Made by a program: the position numbers and the translations under genes. 64,000 nt of DNA from JBFGCT01 sp963825565 (GTDB lineage: Bacteria; Actinomycetota; Acidimicrobiia; Acidimicrobiales; Ilumatobacteraceae), in assembly GCA_963825565.1 (NCBI GenBank), contig CAWGTW010000003.1:1-64000 (forward strand), written 5' to 3'. Under the pieces are notes generated by a model. The model saw only the letters and a program-made list of their open reading frames with translations. It had not been told where the DNA came from and searched no databases. Positions 16,605 through 25,655 of this stretch are shown here, piece by piece (position 1 is the first letter of the stretch; every line of letters starts with the position of its first letter).

Positions 16605-18485
16605 ATGGGCGGCAGGGGTGAACAGCGGGACACGTCGATCGAGGTGAGCGTCCGGGAGCGGATTCGATATCGATTCGACAACGTGCTCGCACGGGGCACG
16701 GGGGCCGCACTCGTCTGGCTCGGCGCGGTCACGCTCGCCGCCGTGCTGGTGAGCTCACTGCTCCTGGCCGTCTTCAACGTCACCTTGACCGGCAGTGAGA
16801 ACGGCGCGTGGGCGGAGGACGCCTGGCAGAGCCTGCTCAGGATCCTGGACACCGGCACGATGGCGGGCGATGTGGGTTGGGGCCGACGCTTCCTCGCGCT
16901 GTTCGTCACCCTGTTCGGCTTGCTGGTGGCGGGTACGCTGATCGGCGTCATCGCCGCCGGTGTCGAGGACCGAATCGACGGCATGCGGCGCGGACGCAGC
17001 GTGGTGATCGAGTCAGGCCATCTCGTGATCCTGGGTGGGTCGACTCGGATCCCGGAGGTCATCGGACAGCTCGTCCTGGCCAACGCCGAGCGCACCTCCA
17101 ACACGATCGTCGTGCTCGCCGAGATCGATCCGACAGAACTGAGACGCTCCGTGGTCGCCGCGGTCCCCGACCGACACCGGACACGAATCGTCTACCGGTT
17201 CGGCGATCCGAAGGTTCGCTCCGATCTCGCGCTCGCGCGCGTGGGCGAGGCTCGGGGTGCGATCGTGCTGCCCGAACGGGAAGGAAGCGACGCGTCCGTG
17301 GTGCAGACCGTCCTCGCGCTCACCGCAGAGCTGGGGGGGCTGCACGATCTCCCCGTCGTGGTCGAGGTGGCCGAGTCGACGACTGCGGAGCGGTTGGTCC
17401 ACGCGTGTGGTCCGACGATGCATCCGATCGCCACCGCCCAAGCCGTCGCCAGGATTGCCGCGTTCGCACTGCGCCAGCGCGGACTCGGCAGGGTGACCAA
17501 CGAACTCCTCGACTTTCGTGGCAGCGATCTCCACGTCACCGAACGTCCGGAACTCGTCGGGCTGCGGTTCGACGACATCGTCGGTCGTTTCTCGAACGCT
17601 CGACCGCTGGGCTTCGCCCGTTCCGACGGTCGATTCGAGTTCAATCCTCCGGCCGAATCGACGCTCGCCCCGGGGGACCGACTCATCCTCATCGCGCGCG
17701 ACCTCGAGACGCTCGAGCCGGCTGATGCGCCGCAACCCCTTGCGAAGCGCGGGCCGGTCGACCACCGTTCCGCACAGGTGACTGCGCCGGTCGAGGAGCA
17801 CATCCTCGTGGTCGGTTGGAACCCGCTCGGCCACCACCTGCTCGATGGATGGGGTCGGGGCACGGCGCCATCGTCCAGCGTGGAAGTCGCGTTCGACCCA
17901 CGGCTCGTCCAAGCGGCCGAAGTCGTCATCCCCGACGTCGACATCGAGGTTCGGCTCACTCCCATCCCGGAGGTGTCGTCGCTTGATCTGAGTCGCCCGC
18001 CGACCACGATCGTCGTCCTCGGCTACGCGTCGATCGACAACGCAGAGGCGGACAACCGCACACTGCTCGACGTCATGCAGCTGAGGCGACGCTGCTCGCA
18101 GGCCGGGCAGATGCCACGATTCGTGGTGCACCTGCTCAACGACGAACATGCCGACCTGGCCGGGCTGGCCGGGCCGGACGACTTCTTGATCAGCGCTGCA
18201 CTCGCGAGCCAGCTCATCGCGCAGCTCATCGAGCAACCAGAGCGTCGCGACCTCCTGCTCGACTTGTACGGAGGGGGTGACGCGTCGGTCCGCTTGATCC
18301 GATGCGACCGCCTCGACCTGGTCGGCTCGGTCAGCACCGCCGACGTGGTGGCGTCCGCGTATGCCGCCGGTGTCCTCGCCATCGGCTGGCGACGAACGGT
18401 CGACCAGGGCGAGGTGGTACTCAACCCGAGCGCGAGCGATCGTGTGACGCTGTCGGCCGATGACGAGATCGTGGTCGTCGGCTGA
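16605..18485 (+). CDS. CASTOR/POLLUX-like ion channel with RCK domains
   Basis: A 626-aa protein. Two N-terminal membrane helices (VWLGAVTLAAVLVSSLLLAVF and RFLALFVTLFGLLVAGTLIGV) flank a pore-like stretch (AWQSLLRILDTGTMAGDVG) lacking a classical TVGYGD filter, as in plant CASTOR/POLLUX (DMI1). A TrkA-N-like Rossmann domain follows (GHLVILGGSTRIPEVIGQL) with the Castor/Poll mid region (ELLDFRGSDLHVTERPELVG), then a second nucleotide-binding-like domain (EEHILVVGWNPLGHHLLDGW). Plant homologues are Ca2+/K+ permeable nuclear channels; bacterial members are little studied. The ATG is one base beyond the upstream stop, so coupling is likely. Homology is solid; ion selectivity is not inferable. 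Confidence 0.85.
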   Translation: MGGRGEQRDTSIEVSVRERIRYRFDNVLARGTGAALVWLGAVTLAAVLVSSLLLAVFNVTLTGSENGAWAEDAWQSLLRILDTGTMAGDVGWGRRFLALFVTLFGLLVAGTLIGVIAAGVEDRIDGMRRGRSVVIESGHLVILGGSTRIPEVIGQLVLANAERTSNTIVVLAEIDPTELRRSVVAAVPDRHRTRIVYRFGDPKVRSDLALARVGEARGAIVLPEREGSDASVVQTVLALTAELGGLHDLPVVVEVAESTTAERLVHACGPTMHPIATAQAVARIAAFALRQRGLGRVTNELLDFRGSDLHVTERPELVGLRFDDIVGRFSNARPLGFARSDGRFEFNPPAESTLAPGDRLILIARDLETLEPADAPQPLAKRGPVDHRSAQVTAPVEEHILVVGWNPLGHHLLDGWGRGTAPSSSVEVAFDPRLVQAAEVVIPDVDIEVRLTPIPEVSSLDLSRPPTTIVVLGYASIDNAEADNRTLLDVMQLRRRCSQAGQMPRFVVHLLNDEHADLAGLAGPDDFLISAALASQLIAQLIEQPERRDLLLDLYGGGDASVRLIRCDRLDLVGSVSTADVVASAYAAGVLAIGWRRTVDQGEVVLNPSASDRVTLSADDEIVVVG

Positions 18486-18639
18486 CCGTTCGCCGACCGT
18501 CGTCGTGCGTCAGTGTGAAAGTGCTGCACAAGCGGCGGAGTTCGAGGTGGCAGACATATCGTGGTCCGGTGCGGCACAGCATCGGTCTCGACATCACGCG
18601 CCCGTTGCGTCCACGATCGGTCGGAAGCCGACCCGCCCC

Positions 18640-20853
18640 GTGAGCGATCTCGTCTCCATCCGCGATCGGGTCCGGTTCACCGGGCCGACCTCCACCTCCG
18701 CAACCGTGAAGCGCACGCGCCTCGACGCGCGCTTCGAGTCGGCGGTCGGCCAGGTTGTCCGCGTGTTGGCGCCGGCTGGCTACGGGAAATCGACCTTGGT
18801 GGCGCGCTGGGTGGCCAGCGACGAACGGAACGTCTGCTGGCTCGACCTCGAGCCGATCGACGACGACCCACTCGTGTTCGGCCAAGCGCTGGTCAACGCT
18901 CTCGCTGATCACCGAGCGGCCGACCACGACCCGGGCCTGGACCGCCCACATGGCGCGCCCTTCGACGAGGTTGCAGGTCTGGTGGGCGGTCTCCACGACC
19001 CGTTTGTCCTGGTGCTGGACGACATCCATCACCTCGTCAGCGAGGACTCGACACACCTGATCGGTGTGCTGATCGACAGTCTGCCGCCGGATTCCACGAT
19101 CGTCCTCGCCGGACGTGCGCACCACCGCGCCGAGTGGATCGCCCGGCACCGACTCCACCCCGGCGTGGTCGACGTGGGCATCAATGCGCTGGCCTTCGAT
19201 CTTGCCGAGACCGAACAACTGCTGACCCTACTCGGGATCGAGCCGGACATCGACCTGGTCACCGCCATCGCCGATCAGTTCGAGGGCTGGCCGGCCGGCG
19301 TCAGGCTGGCCGGCCAGGCCATGGCCATGGGGCGCTCCACCGGCGAGGTGGCGTCGAGCAGGCTTGGCGACCTCACCGACGTGATCGACTACGTCACCGC
19401 CGAATGGTTCGGAGGACTCAGCGACGAGGACCAGAGCTTCCTCACCGAAGCCGGATGCCTCGGCCGCTTCACCGGAGAGCAGTGCGACGCCGTGCTCGGC
19501 CGCCGCGGCTCGGCGTCGATCTTGCACCGGCTCTGCCACAAGGAACTGCTGGTCATCGCCCTCGATCAACAAGGCCAGTGGTATCGGATGCATGCCGTCC
19601 TCTCCCGTTGGCTCGCCGCACGTCTTCGGAGGCTCGATCCCGACCGATGGCGTGAGATCCATCTCGCCGCGGCACGGTGGTGGTCGCTCCAGGCCGACAT
19701 CGACCTCGCCGTCGAACACGCCGCGGCCGCGAACGACCTGGACCTGCTCGAAGAACTGGTCATCTTGCACAGCGGCAACTACGCCACGCGCGGGATGTTT
19801 CACACGATCGAACGCTGGATGCGGCACTTCGACGACACGCGTGTTCGCGGGTCGCTGGCCCTCAGACACGTCATGGCGGTCCTGGCGGTCGGCTCCGGAG
19901 ATGGCGACCGGGCCGTTGGCTGGATGCGGCTCTCCTGGGCCGATCACGTTCCGATCGACCACGCCGTGTCCAGCATCTCCGATCTGCTGGCATACCAGAC
20001 CGACGCACTCTTCGCGACGCTCGAGACCCGATCTGCAATCGAACTCATCCCTGCGGCGAAGCGCGCGCATCGGCACCTTCCACCCGGCGCGTGGAGAGGT
20101 CTGGCGTGCTTGGCGCTCGGGGCGAACCTCAAGCTCTGCGGCGACGAAGGAGCCGAGGACCTGCTGCGCGAGGCGTTGTTCGAGGTGGAGGTCGCGCACT
20201 CGACGACGTTGCAGGCGACCGCAGCCTCGGCGCTGGCGATCGCGCTCGACCTCGACGGCAAGGTCGACGAGGCCTCCGAGCTCGTCGAGCGGGCGGTCCG
20301 TCTCCTCGCCACGCCATTGGGCGAGGACTCGTCGGCGACCGCGCTCGCGCTGGCCGGCGCGTCGCTCGTCGCGGTCAGGTCAGGCCGCCACGACGAAGCA
20401 GCCGCGAGGTTCGGCGCGGCGCGGCGCAAGCTCGCCGGGTTCGACCGGTGCGCACCGTGGTTCAACATCCTGGGGCTCATCCCGCTGATCCGTACCAGCC
20501 TGCTCCTCGACGATGCAGCGGCTGCCCATGAGCTGCTGCGGCAGCTCGATCAGAAGATGCAGGACCAGGATGGGAGCACTCCCCTCGCGCGGCGCATCAA
20601 CGAACTCGGCGATGCCGTGCACACCGCCAGCGAGCTGTTCTCCGAGCGCTCGTGGTCGTTGACCGCTGCCGAACTGCGGGTCGCGCAGCTCCTGCCGACC
20701 AACCTCAGTCTGGCTGACATCGCAGGTCGGCTGTACGTGTCTCGAAACACCGTGAAGAGCCATGCGGCGGCGATCTACCGCAAACTCGGCACCAACTCGC
20801 GAGCCGAGGCGGTCGATCGCCTGCGGAGCGCGGGCACGCTCACCGAGATGTGA
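18640..20853 (+). CDS. Large LuxR-family (MalT-like, STAND) ATPase transcriptional regulator
   Basis: About 737 aa from GTG 18640. The frame is open to ATG 18460, which overlaps the channel gene, but the chosen start leaves the usual ~27 residues before RLDARFE. The P-loop is LAPAGYGKSTLVARW; a Walker B-like FVLVLDDIHHL and the LAL-family segment DQFEGWPAGVRLAGQAM follow, then a winged helix and an alpha-solenoid (TPR-like) sensor region. The C-terminus is a LuxR HTH: SLTAAELRVAQLLPTNLSLA, ADIAGRLYVSRNTVKSHAAA and IYRKLGTNSRAEAVDRL. These proteins bind an inducer, oligomerise with ATP and activate transcription. The adjacent gad-channel array is a candidate target by position only. Confidence 0.88.
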   Translation: MSDLVSIRDRVRFTGPTSTSATVKRTRLDARFESAVGQVVRVLAPAGYGKSTLVARWVASDERNVCWLDLEPIDDDPLVFGQALVNALADHRAADHDPGLDRPHGAPFDEVAGLVGGLHDPFVLVLDDIHHLVSEDSTHLIGVLIDSLPPDSTIVLAGRAHHRAEWIARHRLHPGVVDVGINALAFDLAETEQLLTLLGIEPDIDLVTAIADQFEGWPAGVRLAGQAMAMGRSTGEVASSRLGDLTDVIDYVTAEWFGGLSDEDQSFLTEAGCLGRFTGEQCDAVLGRRGSASILHRLCHKELLVIALDQQGQWYRMHAVLSRWLAARLRRLDPDRWREIHLAAARWWSLQADIDLAVEHAAAANDLDLLEELVILHSGNYATRGMFHTIERWMRHFDDTRVRGSLALRHVMAVLAVGSGDGDRAVGWMRLSWADHVPIDHAVSSISDLLAYQTDALFATLETRSAIELIPAAKRAHRHLPPGAWRGLACLALGANLKLCGDEGAEDLLREALFEVEVAHSTTLQATAASALAIALDLDGKVDEASELVERAVRLLATPLGEDSSATALALAGASLVAVRSGRHDEAAARFGAARRKLAGFDRCAPWFNILGLIPLIRTSLLLDDAAAAHELLRQLDQKMQDQDGSTPLARRINELGDAVHTASELFSERSWSLTAAELRVAQLLPTNLSLADIAGRLYVSRNTVKSHAAAIYRKLGTNSRAEAVDRLRSAGTLTEM

Positions 20854-21024
20854 GCGGCGCGGCCCGACGCAGCACCATCGGTCCGTGTGGACGTGCCGTC
20901 GGTTCGGCGGCCGGGTCGTTCATCTCAATCGGGTGATGACGGCGCCATCCCGATGTGGGCATGCTGTGATCGCGGGCGCCCCGCCGGCGCAGCAGTCGAT
21001 GGTGGCCACTTCAGAGGAGGAAAC

Positions 21025-21483
21025 GTGAGTGATGACGATCTCGACGAGATGGGTCCAGTGGACTACCTCGTCGTCGAGTTCCCTGCGGGGCAGCAGAACT
21101 TCAGCGGGGAGATGGCGACCGAGCTCGCCGACCTGAGTGAGTCGGGCACGATCCGTCTGCTCGATCTCCTCATCCTCGAGAAGGAGGTGGACGGCACGAT
21201 CCAGGCATTCGAGATCGACGACTTCGACGAGGTCGACGAGCTCGTGAAGCTCGAGGCGGAGATCGCCGAGATCCTCGCCGTCGACGACGTCACCAACCTG
21301 GCGGAGGCGATGCTCCCGGGGAGTGTCGCCGGCGTCATCGTCTGGGAGAACCGCTGGGCGGCGCCGTTCGCCTCCGCCGCTCGCCGTGCAGGCGGCCAGT
21401 TGGTCGCCACCGGCCGCATCCCGATCCAGGCAATCGCCGCCGCACTCGAGGCGGATGCAACCGACACCGACGAAGGAGCCTGA
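21025..21483 (+). CDS. DUF6325 family protein
   Basis: A 152-aa acidic protein starting at GTG 21025, preceded by a strong ribosome site (AGAGGAGG, ending 4 bases upstream). Family landmarks are GPVDYLVVEFPAGQQNFSGE, ELADLSESGTIRLLDLLILE, an acidic stretch (FEIDDFDEVDE) and the C-terminal WENRWAAPFASAARRAGGQL with VATGRIPIQAIAAAL. The upstream extension of the frame to 20887 is not protein-like. It is followed three bases later by a 48-residue basic peptide gene, a pairing seen often in actinobacteria. DUF6325 proteins are suspected envelope or stress-associated proteins but have no assigned activity. Confidence 0.88.
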   Translation: MSDDDLDEMGPVDYLVVEFPAGQQNFSGEMATELADLSESGTIRLLDLLILEKEVDGTIQAFEIDDFDEVDELVKLEAEIAEILAVDDVTNLAEAMLPGSVAGVIVWENRWAAPFASAARRAGGQLVATGRIPIQAIAAALEADATDTDEGA

Positions 21484-21485
21484 CC

Positions 21486-21632
21486 ATGCCTCTCCGACCA
21501 GCACGTGCAGCCCGACGCGGTGTCGTTGGAGCGCCGGTGGCCCGCACGGCCGCGGTCGTCGGCACTGCAGCAGTGGTATCGAGCGGCGTCCGCCGCCGCC
21601 AGACGCGGCGCGACGTGCGCCGCCGCATCTAG
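21486..21632 (+). CDS. 48-residue basic peptide downstream of DUF6325
   Basis: ATG 21486 is two bases after the DUF6325 stop; the frame ends at TAG 21630-21632. The product starts MPLRPARAARRGVVGAP, has a small hydrophobic centre (VARTAAVVGTAAVVSSGV) and ends in an Arg-rich tail (RRRQTRRDVRRRI). Such MPLxxRP...VARTAVVAGTATxVSxxVxRRQ peptides commonly follow DUF6325 or SHOCT genes in actinobacteria, which supports a real gene despite its length. The hydrophobic core flanked by positive charge suggests membrane association. Function unknown. Confidence 0.75.
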   Translation: MPLRPARAARRGVVGAPVARTAAVVGTAAVVSSGVRRRQTRRDVRRRI

Positions 21633-21713
21633 ACGCTCTCGCTCACCTCCTGCGCTCGGCCGGGACCTCGTGTCCCGGCTGAAGCGCGCCCATCCCGACG
21701 ATGGCGGCCGGAG

Positions 21714-23135
21714 TCAGCCGTCCGTCGCGGCGAGGCGGCCCTCGGTGACCGCCTGCTGCACGGCTGCGTAGTCGCGTTCGTTCTGATCGGCGTACCGGTG
21801 GGCGAAGTCGACCATCGCATGATCGAACGCATCGCTCTTCCCGAGGTATCCGGCGATCGCGGCCGGGTCGCCGGAACGGGCATGGGCCCGAGCGAGCGTC
21901 CAGCCGCACAACGAACCGTAGATCTTCATCGCGCTGGCATCGATCGTCTCGAGGTCCACCGATCCCTTCGCGTCCCACAACTGCCTGACGAAGAAGTCCC
22001 GCTCGACGCCGTCGATGCCGACACCGCGGTGCCAGCCGAGCAGGATGTCGCTCGCCGCCTGCATCAGGTGCTGCCCGGCGACGATCCGCTCGCCGTGGGT
22101 CACGAACTCGCTGACGCCGAGGAACTCCTCCAACACCGATGCCTGGGCTTCCTTGAACTGCAGGAGGAGCGGGTCGTCATCGTCGCGCCCCACCATCAGC
22201 AGCACCCAGGCGCGGGTGCCCACGCTGCCGACGCCGACGACCTTGCGCGCCAGATGAACGTAGCGATACTTGTCGAGCAGCCGCTGCCGGTCGGGGCTCA
22301 GCGAGGAACGAAACGACTCGATGATTTCGGCGACTCCCTCACCCACTCTGTCCACTTCCTCGTCGGACACCAGGTCATCGATGGGGACGAGTGTCGGAGG
22401 GTCTCGACGAAAGCTCCGCTTCCCGTCGACGACCTCGGTGAGCTTCGCCATCGCCCGGAGGCTGTTCTTCGTCTCGGCCCTCCGGATCATCTTGGCGAAT
22501 CGCTTCCGCTCCTCGAGCGTCGCGTCTGCGCCGAACCGATTCTCGACCTCGTCGACGTCCAAGCGCGCGTACCAGAGGTCGAGTGTCGACATCGCAGCGA
22601 ATTCGTGCATGGCGTGTCGGTACGACTTCACGACCGTCGAGACGATCTCCGCGCACGTCGCGCGACCGAACTCGCGGTGACGACCTGCGATCGTGAAACT
22701 GGCGACCAGACGCGCCACGTCCCACTCGAACGGTCCGGGGAGGGTCTCGTCGAAGTCGTTGAGGCTGAACACCAGTCGACGGTCAGGAGCTGCGAAGACC
22801 CCGAAGTTGGCCAGGTGGGCGTCGCCGCAGAGCTGGACGGTCAAGCCGCTGCGGGGGAGCACGGCGAGGTCGGCGGCCATCAGCAGCGCGCCGCCGCGAT
22901 AGAAGGCGAATGGCGAGGCCAGCATCCTCCCGTGTCGCAATGGCACGAGCAAGGGCTCCCGAGTCGCCGCTTGCCGCGCGAGGAGGTCGACGGGGTCGGC
23001 GCGATCGGCAGCCGGTTCCCACGAGCCGGCAGTCGATCTCGGGACCTGGTCCCTGATCAGTCGACCCAGTTCGCGTCGTCCTTGGACGGACGTCGTGGCC
23101 GGAGGTGGTGGCTCGACGAGGTCGACGTTGGCCAT
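21714..23135 (-). CDS. DUF2252 family protein (kinase-like fold)
   Basis: About 473 aa from ATG 23135 (MANVDLVEPPPP), preceded by GGAGT; an in-frame ATG 13 codons upstream at 23174 is less likely. The DUF2252 signatures are clear: SPFAFYRGGALLMAADLA, LCGDAHLANFGVFAAPDRRL, VFSLNDFDETLPGPFEWDVA and RLVASFTIAGR, then VARKVVGVGSVGTRAWVLLM and the C-terminal GWTLARAHARSGD with AGYLGKSDAFDHAMVDFA. The GDxHxxNFG and NDFDE motifs recall the catalytic loop and DFG region of aminoglycoside-phosphotransferase-like kinases. The substrate is unknown. It converges on the DUF6325/peptide pair with ~80 bp between. Confidence 0.9.
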   Translation of the reverse strand: MANVDLVEPPPPATTSVQGRRELGRLIRDQVPRSTAGSWEPAADRADPVDLLARQAATREPLLVPLRHGRMLASPFAFYRGGALLMAADLAVLPRSGLTVQLCGDAHLANFGVFAAPDRRLVFSLNDFDETLPGPFEWDVARLVASFTIAGRHREFGRATCAEIVSTVVKSYRHAMHEFAAMSTLDLWYARLDVDEVENRFGADATLEERKRFAKMIRRAETKNSLRAMAKLTEVVDGKRSFRRDPPTLVPIDDLVSDEEVDRVGEGVAEIIESFRSSLSPDRQRLLDKYRYVHLARKVVGVGSVGTRAWVLLMVGRDDDDPLLLQFKEAQASVLEEFLGVSEFVTHGERIVAGQHLMQAASDILLGWHRGVGIDGVERDFFVRQLWDAKGSVDLETIDASAMKIYGSLCGWTLARAHARSGDPAAIAGYLGKSDAFDHAMVDFAHRYADQNERDYAAVQQAVTEGRLAATDG

Positions 23136-23242
23136 GGGGCACTCCTGGTCGGCCTGGATTCCGCCGGCGATCATGAAGGTTGACGTGAGACGAACGACCG
23201 CAGCGCATCGGTCGCCAGGGCGGGGTCGGGCATACCTGGACG

Positions 23243-23944
23243 CTATCCAGTACGCGTCAGGCCGTCATCGTCCGATCTGGACGATTCGGCACCTCGCACG
23301 AGGAAGTGGATGCTGACGATCAGGACCCAGGTCGGGAACACCATCGTCGACCACAGGCTGATGCCGCTACCGACCAGCTGCATGAGGGCCAGCAGATACG
23401 TGACGGCGATGATCCAGCGGGGCATGGCGCCCGACCGCAACCAGATCGAGCCGGTCGAGAACATGAACACGCCGGCCATCCGGACACCGAAGCTGTTGGA
23501 GATGTGGAAGATGGCTTCTCGATCGAAGGCGTAGATCCCCGACGTGATGGTCCGTTCCGGCGCGGCCTCGTAGGTGGCGATGAGCGCGCCGACCAACGCC
23601 GCGGCGGCGAAGGTCATCGCCAGGTAGAGCAGGCCGCTGCCGAACATCACGCTCGACAGGAACCGATCCTCGCGATCGCCGAGCCGATCCCGCACGACGC
23701 CGATGAACCACAGGAAGGCGATGCCGCCGAACGGCACCAGCCAGAGCGCGAGCTTGACCCGGCCTGAGTTCGTGTCCAGCCACTCGCCCGGATCTCCTGG
23801 GTCGGCCGGCACCGAGAGCCGGAACAAGGCGGTCGCTGTGCCGAACAGGGCGGCGAACAGGATGCCTGCCATCGCGGCAGCCCGGGGCGTCGTCAGGCGG
23901 CGCCCCAGTTGCGGCTCGTCGGTGGCTGTGCGGTCGTCCATCAT
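23243..23944 (-). CDS. Multi-spanning membrane protein of unknown function
   Basis: A 233-aa protein with about six hydrophobic helices: AAAMAGILFAALFGTATALF, LALWLVPFGGIAFLWFIGVV, MFGSGLLYLAMTFAAAALVG, SFGVRMAGVFMFSTGSIWL, WIIAVTYLLALMQLVGSGIS and TMVFPTWVLIVSIHFLV. The N-terminal 20 residues are cytoplasmic-like and the last ~15 are polar. It resembles many uncharacterised actinobacterial integral membrane proteins; no motif identifies a transported substrate or enzyme activity. It lies between DUF2252 and another membrane protein on the same strand, with 84-108 bp gaps, so an operon is possible but not compelling. Confidence 0.75.
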   Translation of the reverse strand: MMDDRTATDEPQLGRRLTTPRAAAMAGILFAALFGTATALFRLSVPADPGDPGEWLDTNSGRVKLALWLVPFGGIAFLWFIGVVRDRLGDREDRFLSSVMFGSGLLYLAMTFAAAALVGALIATYEAAPERTITSGIYAFDREAIFHISNSFGVRMAGVFMFSTGSIWLRSGAMPRWIIAVTYLLALMQLVGSGISLWSTMVFPTWVLIVSIHFLVRGAESSRSDDDGLTRTG

Positions 23945-24028
23945 GGGTTCGACGGAGGTTACGCGTTCTACTGTCGATGGCGTCGCTGAGGTCGTCGGAC
24001 GACTTGTCGATCAGGCCAGTGCGGAGCG

Positions 24029-25234
24029 TCAGCCCGCCGCGACAGCCTCGCGCTCGTCCTTGCCCGCCTGGACGACCAGCGCGGCCATCGCTCCCGCGAT
24101 CAGGGCGACGGCGACGACCGCGGTGTACCACCGGGTGAAGGCGTTGCCGGGGCTCCACCACAGCAGCACGAGCGTGATCACGACAGCGCCGCCAACCGCT
24201 GTCGCAGGTGTCGTGATCGGGTTGTGCCGGCGCACTGCGACCGCCCATGGGTGTGTTCCGAGCAGCGCGGCGAATCCGATGATGAGGACGCCATACGCGA
24301 TGCCAGCAAAGGCCAACTGACGAAGCAGGTCGGTTGCGACAGATGCGATGGCGTTGGCGAGCCCCTTGTTGGTGTTGTCCGAGACGTAGTAGTCCACGCC
24401 GGTCCGCACACCGAGCGCCGTGAGCGCGAACAGCGTGATGCCATAGGCGATGAGCGACCACCCGACCATCGACAAGGCGTGGCGACGGCGGCCACCGGCC
24501 AGGTACACCGCCAGCGCGTACAGCCCGACCGTCAGCAGGAACAGGAACCAGGACAGGAAGTCGAGCACCCGGACGTAGGTCTGGGCGGTCTTCAGCTCGT
24601 TGGACTGGAAGATCGTGATCTGCCCAGCGCCCTCGGGAATGCGGTCCAACGCCGACTGCGGCAGGCCGAGCTCCGTGCCGACGTTGATGATCGCTTCGCG
24701 GAGGTTGAGCGTCACCGTGCCGTCCGCCGTCGACACCGCCGGACGGGTCTCGTCGCGAAGGATGGCGACGAATTCCGCGTGGGCGAGGCGGTTGGCGCGC
24801 ACCCAGATCTCGGCGAACTGTGGTGACTCGAGCACCCGCTCGATGCCGTTGGTGACCGGCTCGCGCAGTGCGCCTGCGAGCGCCCCGGCGACTCCCGAGA
24901 GGTCACCCGGCAGCAGTTGCTGGAGTGCACCGGCGACGTCGACCTGGGTGTACAACTCGTTGACGAGGTATGTCGCAACGGCGGTGGTGACCTCTTCGTT
25001 GACCAACAGCTCTTCGCTGGTGGAGACCCAGGCGTCGGTGTCGAGTGCGTCGGTGTGCACCCATGTCGTCAACGAGCTGAACACCGCCAGCACCGTGGCG
25101 ATCACGATGAGGACGGTCGGTGCCTTGCTCGATTTCGCGGCTGCTGTGTCCACGTCCGATCCACCGGTGGCAGCGGACGAATCGACACCGTCGGGTCGCG
25201 CGCGATCTGGATCTTGGTTCGTCATGAGGGTCAC
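24029..25234 (-). CDS. Membrane protein with large extracytoplasmic N-terminal domain
   Basis: A 401-aa protein. A polar Ser/Ala/Asp-rich N-terminus (1-38) precedes a membrane helix (APTVLIVIATVLAVFSSLTTWV). A ~150-residue, probably extracytoplasmic alpha-helical domain follows (TDAWVSTSEELLVNEEVTTA, and a later VLESPQFAEIWVRANRLAHA), then a cluster of helices (VLDFLSWFLFLLTVGLYALA, MVGWSLIAYGITLFALTAL, AGIAYGVLIIGFAALLGTH, AVGGAVVITLVLLWW, AVVAVALIAGAMAALVVQAG). This layout matches a widespread actinobacterial integral membrane family lacking any assigned function. The start used is ATG 25234; an internal ATG four codons later (MTNQD) is equally possible. Confidence 0.78.
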   Translation of the reverse strand: MTLMTNQDPDRARPDGVDSSAATGGSDVDTAAAKSSKAPTVLIVIATVLAVFSSLTTWVHTDALDTDAWVSTSEELLVNEEVTTAVATYLVNELYTQVDVAGALQQLLPGDLSGVAGALAGALREPVTNGIERVLESPQFAEIWVRANRLAHAEFVAILRDETRPAVSTADGTVTLNLREAIINVGTELGLPQSALDRIPEGAGQITIFQSNELKTAQTYVRVLDFLSWFLFLLTVGLYALAVYLAGGRRRHALSMVGWSLIAYGITLFALTALGVRTGVDYYVSDNTNKGLANAIASVATDLLRQLAFAGIAYGVLIIGFAALLGTHPWAVAVRRHNPITTPATAVGGAVVITLVLLWWSPGNAFTRWYTAVVAVALIAGAMAALVVQAGKDEREAVAAG

Positions 25235-25264
25235 CTTAGGGTCACTCGGCCACTTGGTTCATCG

Positions 25265-25282
25265 CCCAGAGTGGCGGATTCG
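25265..25282. repeat. Dispersed 18-bp repeat, copy 1
   Basis: CCCAGAGTGGCGGATTCG, identical to the copy at 25470-25487. Upstream, both are preceded by similar bases (TCATC, then C before the CCC), giving a repeated block of about 23 bp with one difference. It is not a recognisable tRNA or terminator. Confidence 0.7.
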
Positions 25283-25469
25283 GGCTGATGGCGCCGGACG
25301 CCGCCCATCCCACCGGCTTCATCGTGCTCGTCTTTGGAGCAGATGGAGTGGGTCGGGTCGGAAGGTTGCGGAAACGACCGGCCACCCGGCCGGTTGACGG
25401 AGCAAGACGTCGAGGTCGCGACGTCTTGCCAGCACGAAACCCTACGCCCGGCCCGGACGTGGATCATCC

Positions 25470-25487
25470 CCCAGAGTGGCGGATTCG
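25470..25487. repeat. Dispersed 18-bp repeat, copy 2
   Basis: Second exact copy of the 18-bp element, 205 bp after the first and in the same orientation. On the opposite strand this copy begins TTCGAATCCGCC, superficially like a tRNA T-loop, but no cloverleaf can be drawn around it. Confidence 0.7.
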
Positions 25488-25655
25488 AACGGCGAGCAGG
25501 CCTCGCCGTGTCGCTGATCCACAAGACCCCGATTCACCCGATCAGGGCGACGCCGGCGAGTCGGCGCGTGAGTATGTTGAATACCTTGTATCCACCGGAG
25601 CCGGGACGCATGGGGGGACCATGAGTACGACGCATCGAGATCAGCGAGGTCCATC

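Larger units (their letters stand above)
25235..25655. other. Intergenic region with a duplicated short element
   Basis: About 420 bp between a minus-strand membrane gene and the plus-strand SulP gene, thus holding two divergent promoters. It contains two direct copies of an 18-bp sequence within longer similar flanks (annotated separately). The open frames across it give low-complexity Arg/Pro/Ser translations and are not believed. No RNA gene is evident. Confidence 0.55.

Noticed and set aside
25460..25500. tRNA T-loop-like TTCGAATCC on the minus strand
   Set aside because: No acceptor, D or anticodon stems can be folded around it; it is part of the duplicated 18-bp element.
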